Shown in pieces: positions 57,829 through 64,000 of a stretch of 64,000 nt of DNA. The DNA is from Hymenobacter ruricola (GTDB lineage Bacteria; Bacteroidota; Bacteroidia; Cytophagales; Hymenobacteraceae): positions 62,001 to 126,000 of the forward strand of contig NZ_JADQDM010000006.1 in the NCBI RefSeq assembly GCF_015694525.1, written 5' to 3'. Each line of letters begins with the position of its first letter. Within the stretch, counting starts at the first letter, position 1. The notes under the pieces were generated by a model, which ran no database searches, was not told the origin of the DNA, and saw nothing but the letters and a program-made list of their open reading frames with translations. Position numbers and translations under genes: made by a program.

Positions 57829-60252
57829 ATGGCCACGGCGTCCCGCAACAACTGGTTTTTGCTGCTACCCGCGGCCTTGTGTTTTATTGCGCCAGCGGCC
57901 CGGGGCCAAAAGGCCGCGCGGGTCACGGTCAGTGGCTTTGTGCAGGACGCCCGCACGGGTGAAAAGCTCCTGGGCGCGGCCGTGTACGTGGCCGGCGGCC
58001 AAACCGGCACCGCCACCAATGCCGCCGGGTTTTATTCCCTGACCCTGGCGCCCCAGGATTCCCTGACCCTTACGGCCAGCTACCTGGGCTACCAACGGGC
58101 CACCGTGACCCTGGCCGGGCGCCAGACCACGGCGCAGTCCTTCGCCCTAACGGCCGACAACCAGTTGCAGGACGTGCAGGTGACCGGCCAGGTGGACGCC
58201 CCGCTGGAACGCCGCGTGGAAATGAGCACCCTGCAGATTCCGGTGAGCCAGCTGCGCCAGCTGCCGGCCCTTCTCGGCGAGCCCGACGTGCTGCGCGCCT
58301 TCCAGCTGATGCCCGGCGTGCAGTCGGGCCGCGAGGGCAGTGGGGCTCTGTACGTGCGTGGCGGCTCGCCCGACCAGAACCTGACCTTGCTCGACGACGT
58401 GCCCATTTACTACGTGAGCCACATCGGCGGCTTTCTGTCGATGTTCGACGCCAACGCCATCAGCGACGTGCGGCTGCTGAAGGGCGGTTTTCCGGCGCGC
58501 TACGGCGGGCGGCTGTCTTCGGTGCTCGACGTGCGTCTCAAGGAAGGCAACAAGCAACGCCTGAGCGGCAACGCGGGCCTGGGCGTGCTGGCCACGCACT
58601 TCTCGCTGGAAGGCCCGCTGCCGAACGGCAAAACCACGTTTCTCGTGTCGGCGCGGCGCGGCAATCTGGACTTGTTTTCGCGGGTGGCGAGCCGGCTTTC
58701 GTCGGGCGGCAACAGCGTGGTGGGTTACTCCTTCTACGACGCCAGCCTGAAAGTCAGCCACCAGCTCACGGCCCGCGACCAGGTGTTTGCGGCCGTGTAC
58801 CTGGGCGGCGACCGGCTTTTTCTCACCCAAAAGCCGCAAACCATTGCCAACCCCAAGGGCGATTTTCGGTACCAGGGCGAGAGCAACCTGCGCTACGGCA
58901 ACGCCCTGGGGTCGGTGCGCTGGAACCGGCAGTTTTCGCCCCGGCTGTTCGGCAACGTAACGCTGGCTGCTACGCGGTTTCGGTACGAAAATGGTCAGTC
59001 CTACCATTCCGAGGACGATTCGCCGGCGCAGCGCAGCGAAGACAGCGAAGCCCTGTTTGCCTCTGGGGTGCAGGACGTGCAAGTGAAAGCTGATTTTGAC
59101 TACTACCCCAGCCCGGCGCACCAGATTCGGTTTGGGGCCACGGCCGTGCACCACGTGTTCACGCCCGGCGTCAACTCCTTTACCACCAGTAGCAATACGG
59201 CCGCCGTGGACACCGCCTTCGGCAGCCGGCGCGTGGCCGCGCGCGAAGGCGTGGTGTACGCCGAAGACGAAATCCGGCTCACGACGCGGCTTTCTGCCAA
59301 CGTGGGCCTGCGGGCCGTGGCGTATTCGGTAAACGGCCAGACCTTCGGCGGGGTGCAGCCCCGCGTGCTGGCCACCTATCTGGTGGGCGAGCACACCGCG
59401 CTAAAGGCTTCGTTCTCAACCATGCAGCAGTACCTGCACCTGTTGTCTAACAATGGGGCCGGGCTGCCCACCGACCTGTGGGTGCCGGCCACGGCGCGCA
59501 TTGCGCCGGAGCGCGCCCGGCAGGTAGCGGTGGGCGTGGCCCACACCGTGGCCGCCTGGGGTGTAGAAATCAGTGTCGAAGCCTTTCAGAAATCGTTGCG
59601 CGACCTGATTGAGTTTCGGGAGGACGCCACGTTTTACAACAGCTCCCAGGACTGGCAGGACAAAGTGGTGACCGGGGGCCGCGGGCAGGTGCAAGGCCTT
59701 GAGCTGCTGGTGCAAAAGAAAACGGGCCGCCTCACGGGCTGGGTGGGCTACACCCTGGCCCGCAACGAACGGCAGTTCAACCAACTGAACGGCGGCCAGT
59801 GGTACCCCTACAAGTTCGACCGCCGCCACGACGCGTCGGTGGTGCTCATCTACCAGTTGCGCCCGCGCATCACCCTGTCGGCCACGTGGGTGTACGGCAC
59901 CGGCAACGCCCTGACGCTGGCCGAAGCCAACTACAACGTGGTGGAGCAGAGCTACGGGCAGGAGCTGCCTTCCAACGTGGCCAAAGACCGGTATTTTTAC
60001 CAGGAAGCAGAATTGTACGGCGCCAAAAACAGTTTCCGCATGCGCGCCTATCATCGCCTCGACATCGGAGCCACCTTCACCAAGACCGTCCGGCACGGGG
60101 AGCGCATCTGGCGCGTGGGGGCCTACAACGCGTACAGCCGCAACAACCCGTACTACATCTACTACAGCCTCGACGCGGCCCAGCAAAAGCAGCTGTACCA
60201 GCTGAGCTTGTTTCCCATTCTGCCCGCCATTAGCTACGAGCGTAGTTTCTAA
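57829..60252 (+). CDS. TonB-dependent receptor with CarboxypepD_reg domain
   Basis: 807 residues. Signal peptide at the start (NNWFLLLPAALCFIAPAARG). The CarboxypepD_reg-like domain (VTVSGFVQDARTGEKLLGAA, about 28-110) precedes a plug (LPALLGEPDVLRAFQLMPGV, SGALYVRGGSPDQNLTLLDD) and a 22-strand barrel ending in an aromatic residue (ISYERSF). It imports an unknown ligand across the outer membrane with TonB. A DUF4249-type partner is just upstream. No TonB box was searched with certainty. Confidence 0.88.
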   Translation: MATASRNNWFLLLPAALCFIAPAARGQKAARVTVSGFVQDARTGEKLLGAAVYVAGGQTGTATNAAGFYSLTLAPQDSLTLTASYLGYQRATVTLAGRQTTAQSFALTADNQLQDVQVTGQVDAPLERRVEMSTLQIPVSQLRQLPALLGEPDVLRAFQLMPGVQSGREGSGALYVRGGSPDQNLTLLDDVPIYYVSHIGGFLSMFDANAISDVRLLKGGFPARYGGRLSSVLDVRLKEGNKQRLSGNAGLGVLATHFSLEGPLPNGKTTFLVSARRGNLDLFSRVASRLSSGGNSVVGYSFYDASLKVSHQLTARDQVFAAVYLGGDRLFLTQKPQTIANPKGDFRYQGESNLRYGNALGSVRWNRQFSPRLFGNVTLAATRFRYENGQSYHSEDDSPAQRSEDSEALFASGVQDVQVKADFDYYPSPAHQIRFGATAVHHVFTPGVNSFTTSSNTAAVDTAFGSRRVAAREGVVYAEDEIRLTTRLSANVGLRAVAYSVNGQTFGGVQPRVLATYLVGEHTALKASFSTMQQYLHLLSNNGAGLPTDLWVPATARIAPERARQVAVGVAHTVAAWGVEISVEAFQKSLRDLIEFREDATFYNSSQDWQDKVVTGGRGQVQGLELLVQKKTGRLTGWVGYTLARNERQFNQLNGGQWYPYKFDRRHDASVVLIYQLRPRITLSATWVYGTGNALTLAEANYNVVEQSYGQELPSNVAKDRYFYQEAELYGAKNSFRMRAYHRLDIGATFTKTVRHGERIWRVGAYNAYSRNNPYYIYYSLDAAQQKQLYQLSLFPILPAISYERSF

Positions 60253-60291
60253 ACGGGATGCGGACTTTGAATCTTTTAGATTAGGAAGACC

Positions 60292-61200
60292 CTACTGCTG
60301 GCTGGCCCGGAATAGCTTCTGCTTCTCTTCCTTCGAGAGGCTTTCGTAGCCCGAGCGCGAAATCTTGTCCAGAATCAGGTCGATTTCGTCTTGCAGCGGC
60401 TGGTTGGCCGCGGCGGGCTTTTTGCCGCCGCTGGCGGAGGTGGCGGCCACCGGCTCGGCGCGGCGCGGGGTGCTCACGCGCATGGCCGGCTGGCGGTGGG
60501 TGAGGTTGCTAAAGAAATTGCCCACGGCCTGCACCGGGCGGCCCAGGTCGCGGCCGGCCTGCAGCTGCTTGATGAACACGAAGCCCAGCAGGGCGCCGCC
60601 CAGGTGGGCAATTTCGCCGCCGGGGTTGCCACCGTTCACGCCGGCCAGCGAAATGAGCACCACCACGGCCGCAATCCACTTAATCTTGACCGGGCCGATG
60701 AGGATGAGCATGAAGGTGTAGTCGGGCAGCAGCGTGGCGCCGGCCACGATGATGGCCGTGACGGCCGCCGAAGCCCCAATCATGGGCGTGCCCACGCCCG
60801 GCTGAAACACGGGCAGCAAATTGAAACTCAGCAGAAAGACGGCGGCTCCGGCCAGGGCGCCCAGCACGTAGATGCTCACCAGGCGCCGGTCGCCGAGGTA
60901 CTCGCGCACCAGCTGCCCAAACCAGTAGAGGTTCAGCAGGTTGAACAGGATGTGGAAGAATTCCTGGTGGCAGAAGGCGTAGGTCAGCAGCGTCCAGGGG
61001 TGGCGCAGCAGCACGGGCAGCGACGACGACAGCTCCAGCTGCCGCATCACCACGGGGTAATACCCGGCGGCGCTGCTTAGCGTGAGAATGGCCCGCAGCA
61101 CGATGAGCGCGGCAAACACAATCACATTCAGCAGAATAAGCTGCATAAGCGCGTTGTCGCGGCGGCTAAAGGCATTACGGATGTCTTGAACAATGCTCAT
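60292..61200 (-). CDS. Rhomboid family intramembrane serine protease with C-terminal DUF6576-like domain
   Basis: 302 residues. Six to seven hydrophobic helices; the nucleophile GASAAVTAIIV (Ser) and the catalytic His in GGEIAHLGGALLGFVF are present, with HQEFFHILFNLLNLYWFG in the second helix region. The C-terminus (DEIDLILDKISRSGYESLSK) matches a small DUF6576-like domain. It is the downstream member of a rhomboid pair that follows mutL, an arrangement common in Bacteroidota. Substrate unknown. Confidence 0.9.
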   Translation of the reverse strand: MSIVQDIRNAFSRRDNALMQLILLNVIVFAALIVLRAILTLSSAAGYYPVVMRQLELSSSLPVLLRHPWTLLTYAFCHQEFFHILFNLLNLYWFGQLVREYLGDRRLVSIYVLGALAGAAVFLLSFNLLPVFQPGVGTPMIGASAAVTAIIVAGATLLPDYTFMLILIGPVKIKWIAAVVVLISLAGVNGGNPGGEIAHLGGALLGFVFIKQLQAGRDLGRPVQAVGNFFSNLTHRQPAMRVSTPRRAEPVAATSASGGKKPAAANQPLQDEIDLILDKISRSGYESLSKEEKQKLFRASQQ

Positions 61201-61282
61201 GGCACGAGTCGGGAATTATACAGCTGCAACGGATTTCGCCGGCAGATAGTGACAATGAAAAGACCGATTTTTCAGCCCGCGG

Positions 61283-62077
61283 CTAATAAAACCGCTCGCG
61301 GCCGCCTTCCCAGAATTTCACCACCAGAAAGCCAATCAGCAAGCCGCCGAGGTGCGCAAAGTGGGCCACGTTGTCGCCGGGCACGCGGTGCACGCCACTG
61401 TAGAGTTCGTACAGGGCGTAGAGACCCACGAAGTACTTGGCTTTGATGGGAAAGGGAAAGAACAGCAGCATGAGCTCGGTGTTCGGAAAGAGGTAGGCGA
61501 AGGCGAACAGCAAACCGAACAGCGCGCCCGAGGCTCCTACCATGCCGCCGCCGCGCGAATTGCGGGTTTCCTCCACCGCGCCATCAATGGCGCTGGTGGC
61601 GGCGCTGATATATTCCTGGTTTTGCGGGTTGCGCTGCAGGGCGCCGGCCAGGGTCTCGTAGCCGGTGGCATCGGGGAAATAGGAACGGAAGAAATTGGCA
61701 AATTCAGGCCCGGAAGGCGCTTGGTGAAATTCCTGTCGTGCCTGTTCCATTTTGTACATCTCGTAGCCGCGCACGCCTTCGTAGAGCAGGCCCGCGCCCA
61801 CCCCGCAAATCAGCCAGAACGTGAGGAAGCGCGACGGCCCCCAGCGCTGCTCCAGCAGCGGCCCGAACGAAATCAAGCCGAACATATTGGAAAACAAGTG
61901 CCCCCAGCCGGCGTGCAGGAACATGTAAGTGAAGAACTGCCAGGGAAAAAAATACGGCGAGCCGATAGGGTACAAGCTGCCAATTTGGGTGAGGAGCGGC
62001 AGCAGGCTCATCTGGGCCAGCAGAAACGCGATGTTCGCAATCAGCAGGTTACGAACGGTGGGGGTCAGGTTGAACAT
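61283..62077 (-). CDS. Rhomboid family intramembrane serine protease
   Basis: 264 residues. Catalytic Ser in VGASGALFGLLFAFAYLFP and His in VAHFAHLGGLLIGFLV, plus HAGWGHLFSNMFGLISFG, with hydrophobic helices throughout. A long soluble insert (about 90-165) lies between the second and later helices. The ATG at 62077 is chosen; the frame extends to 62122 but that part belongs to the intergenic space. mutL lies 41 bases upstream on the same strand. Confidence 0.9.
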   Translation of the reverse strand: MFNLTPTVRNLLIANIAFLLAQMSLLPLLTQIGSLYPIGSPYFFPWQFFTYMFLHAGWGHLFSNMFGLISFGPLLEQRWGPSRFLTFWLICGVGAGLLYEGVRGYEMYKMEQARQEFHQAPSGPEFANFFRSYFPDATGYETLAGALQRNPQNQEYISAATSAIDGAVEETRNSRGGGMVGASGALFGLLFAFAYLFPNTELMLLFFPFPIKAKYFVGLYALYELYSGVHRVPGDNVAHFAHLGGLLIGFLVVKFWEGGRERFY

Positions 62078-62118
62078 GTAGGGAAGATGGGGTGTCGCGC
62101 AAGCCGCGCGGCCGGGGC

Positions 62119-64000
62119 TCACTTACGGAAAAAATCGGCCAGCTGCTGCCCGTCGAGCAGCACCAGGGTTTTGCGGCCGTCCGGGGTGTAGCCGGGGGTC
62201 TGGCAGGCGAACAGGCGGTCGGCGAGGGCTTGGAGCTCGGCCTCGGGCAAGCGCGTGGCGGCCGTGCTGGCGGCCACGCGCCGGGCCAGGGCGCGGGCCA
62301 GGCTTTCGCTTTGGTCGAGCTTGAGCGGCCCGGCGGCGGTGCGGAACTGCTCAATCAGGCTTTCCAGCAGCTCCTTCTCGTTCTGGGGCGGCATGCCGGC
62401 CGGGATGGCTTCCACGGCAATGGCGTTGGGCCCAAACTCGACGAAGATGAAGCCCAGCGCGTGCAGTGGCTCGGTGAGCTCGCGCAGCACGGCAAAGTCG
62501 GCCGGCGAAAACGTGACCGTGCGCGGAAACAGCAGCGTCTGGGAGGTGCCCACGGCGCGGCTCAGCTCCTGCCGGTATTGCTCGTACAGAATCCGCTCGC
62601 GGGCGGCTTCCTGGTCAATCAGCAGCACGCCCGACTTCACGGGCACCAGCACAAAGCGCTGCTGCACCTGCACGGCGCGGCTGCCCGGGCCGCCTTCGCG
62701 GGCCGGCGCCGGCGTGGCGGGCGAGGCTTCGGGCATGCTGAGCCCGAGCGTAAAATCGTTGGTGCCGGCCGCCGGGGCCGCAGCCGCTGCCTCCGCTGGC
62801 ACATCGGCCTCGAAGCTGCGCGCGATGGGGTTGTCGGCGCCCACCGTTTGGTCGTCGCGCACGGGCTGGCCCAGTTCGCGGTAAAAGGCTTCCAGCTCGC
62901 GCCGGGCCTGCTCGGTGGGGCGGGGCGGCAGGCCACGCTCGTAGCCGTCGCGCCGCACTTCGGGCGAGAAGTTGGAGAAGCCGGAACTGTTGGCGGCGGG
63001 ACTGCGGGTGGCGGCGGAAGCTGCGGCGGCCAGGGCATCGGGGCGGTAGGCGTCGGGGCTGGCGGCGGCCCGGGCGGCGGCCCGGGCGGCGGGCGTAGCG
63101 GCCGGCAGGTGGTCGTCGGTGGTGGTGGGCACGTCGCCGGTGCCTTTGCCGGCCCGCAGCGGCCGGATGGGCGCAAAATTCACGTCGCCGTCGAAGTCCA
63201 GCGACGGCGCGATGTTGTGGATGCCCAGGCTTTGTTTCACGGCGGCGCGCACCACGGCGTAGACGGTTTTCTCGTCCTCAAACTTTATTTCCGTCTTCGT
63301 GGGGTGCACGTTGATGTCGATGGCCTTGGGGTCGAGCTCCAGAAACAGCACGTAAAACGGGTGCGTGTCGCGGGCCAGCAGGCCCTCGTAAGCCGCCAGC
63401 ACGGCGTGGTTGAGGTAGGCGGAGCGAATGAAGCGGTTGTTGACAAAGAAGAACTGGTCGCCCCGGCTTTTCTTGCTAGACTCAGGCTTGCCCACGAAGC
63501 CGCGCACCGAAATGGAGTGCGTCACCTCCTCGCAGGCCGCCAACTGCTCCTTGTAGCCGTTGCCGAGCAAGGCCACGATGCGCTGGCTGAGCTTGCCGGC
63601 CGGCAGCCCAAATACCTCCAGCTCATTTTGGTAGAGCGAGAAGGCAATCTGCGGGTTGGCCAGCGCCACGTGCTGAAACTCATCCAGAATGTGCCGCATT
63701 TCCACGGCATTGCTCTTGAGGAAGTTGCGCCGGGCCGGCACGTTGAAAAACAGGTTTTTGACCGCAATGCTGGTGCCGTCGGGGCAGGCGGTGGGCTGCT
63801 GGCTGGTCACCTGCGAGCCTTCCACCAGCAGCAGCGTGCCGGTGTCCTGGTCGCGCTGCTTGGTACGGATTTCGACCTGCGCCACGGCCGCGATGCTGGC
63901 CAGGGCCTCGCCCCGGAAGCCCAGCGTGCGGATTTTGAACAGGTCTTCGGTCGAGCGGATTTTGCTGGTGGCGTGGCGCTCCAGGCTCATGCGGGCGTCG
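62119..64000 (-). CDS. mutL: DNA mismatch repair protein MutL, start beyond the window
   Basis: At least 626 residues are visible; only about the first 50 are missing. The ATPase domain shows SLERHATSKI and TLGFRGEALASIAAV, then FFVNNRFIRS and HPTKTEIKFED; an Ala/Pro-rich linker (about 290-400 of the visible part) leads to the C-terminal dimerisation domain. The metal-binding endonuclease motif is altered: DQEAARERILYE in place of DQHAxxE, and the CPHGRP motif appears as TPDGRK. It takes part in mismatch repair with MutS. Confidence 0.94.
   Translation of the reverse strand, partial: DARMSLERHATSKIRSTEDLFKIRTLGFRGEALASIAAVAQVEIRTKQRDQDTGTLLLVEGSQVTSQQPTACPDGTSIAVKNLFFNVPARRNFLKSNAVEMRHILDEFQHVALANPQIAFSLYQNELEVFGLPAGKLSQRIVALLGNGYKEQLAACEEVTHSISVRGFVGKPESSKKSRGDQFFFVNNRFIRSAYLNHAVLAAYEGLLARDTHPFYVLFLELDPKAIDINVHPTKTEIKFEDEKTVYAVVRAAVKQSLGIHNIAPSLDFDGDVNFAPIRPLRAGKGTGDVPTTTDDHLPAATPAARAAARAAASPDAYRPDALAAAASAATRSPAANSSGFSNFSPEVRRDGYERGLPPRPTEQARRELEAFYRELGQPVRDDQTVGADNPIARSFEADVPAEAAAAAPAAGTNDFTLGLSMPEASPATPAPAREGGPGSRAVQVQQRFVLVPVKSGVLLIDQEAARERILYEQYRQELSRAVGTSQTLLFPRTVTFSPADFAVLRELTEPLHALGFIFVEFGPNAIAVEAIPAGMPPQNEKELLESLIEQFRTAAGPLKLDQSESLARALARRVAASTAATRLPEAELQALADRLFACQTPGYTPDGRKTLVLLDGQQLADFFRK

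Overview
The window is a GC-rich chromosomal segment of a Bacteroidota bacterium, most likely from the Hymenobacter/Hymenobacteraceae branch of the Cytophagales. This rests on inference from several signs: Bacteroidota promoter motifs (TTTG / TANNTTTG) ahead of several genes, a PorD-type (DUF4835) protein, an OstA-like protein, a TonB receptor with a CarboxypepD_reg domain next to a DUF4249-like protein, a one-polypeptide DAHP synthase/chorismate mutase, and gene orders such as bamD-rpoZ-coaC-coaB-porD-recN and mutL-rhomboid-rhomboid. No rRNA, tRNA, CRISPR array, insertion sequence or prophage was seen.

Layout. 0-9 kb: end of an acyl-CoA carboxylase beta gene, M42 peptidase, BtuF-like binding protein, aroB-aroA, two small lipoproteins, DAHP synthase/chorismate mutase, proline dehydrogenase. 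9-16 kb: stress-type glycine-rich protein, tail-specific protease, an unrecognised 365-residue protein, lysS. 16-24 kb: two YtxH proteins (one fused to CsbD), Kazal lipoprotein, GNAT-like protein, cupin, dienelactone hydrolase, M28 peptidase, two small secreted proteins, a methyltransferase. 24-29 kb: orphan molybdopterin subunit, truncated globin, and an HxlR regulator divergent from an NAD(P)-binding oxidoreductase with a clear promoter/operator. 29-39 kb: accessory region with tandem paralogues, AraC and XRE regulators around a 76-bp palindrome, a DUF7832-like/RraB-like pair, an ABC exporter, an AT-rich DUF4145 gene, a YjbR fragment, an RHH-PIN toxin-antitoxin pair overlapping a barstar gene, and a 21-bp tandem repeat. 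39-46 kb: lipoprotein, SDR, 2-hydroxyacid dehydrogenase, two pectinesterases, one frameshifted outer-membrane gene. 46-54.5 kb: minus-strand envelope and housekeeping run (ostA-like, bamD, rpoZ, coaC, coaB, porD, recN, fabI). 54.5-64 kb: tilS, mdh, a short DUF4249-like gene and its TonB receptor, two rhomboids, and mutL running off the end.

The most striking feature is a set of at least fifteen large imperfect palindromes of about 70-230 bp, all intergenic or nearly so, falling into a few sequence families. Four of them interrupt the bamD-to-fabI run. One lies exactly between the CoaC and CoaB domains, which are normally one protein, and another is nested inside a second palindrome. They look like REP/MITE-type elements whose mobilising enzyme, if any, is outside this window.
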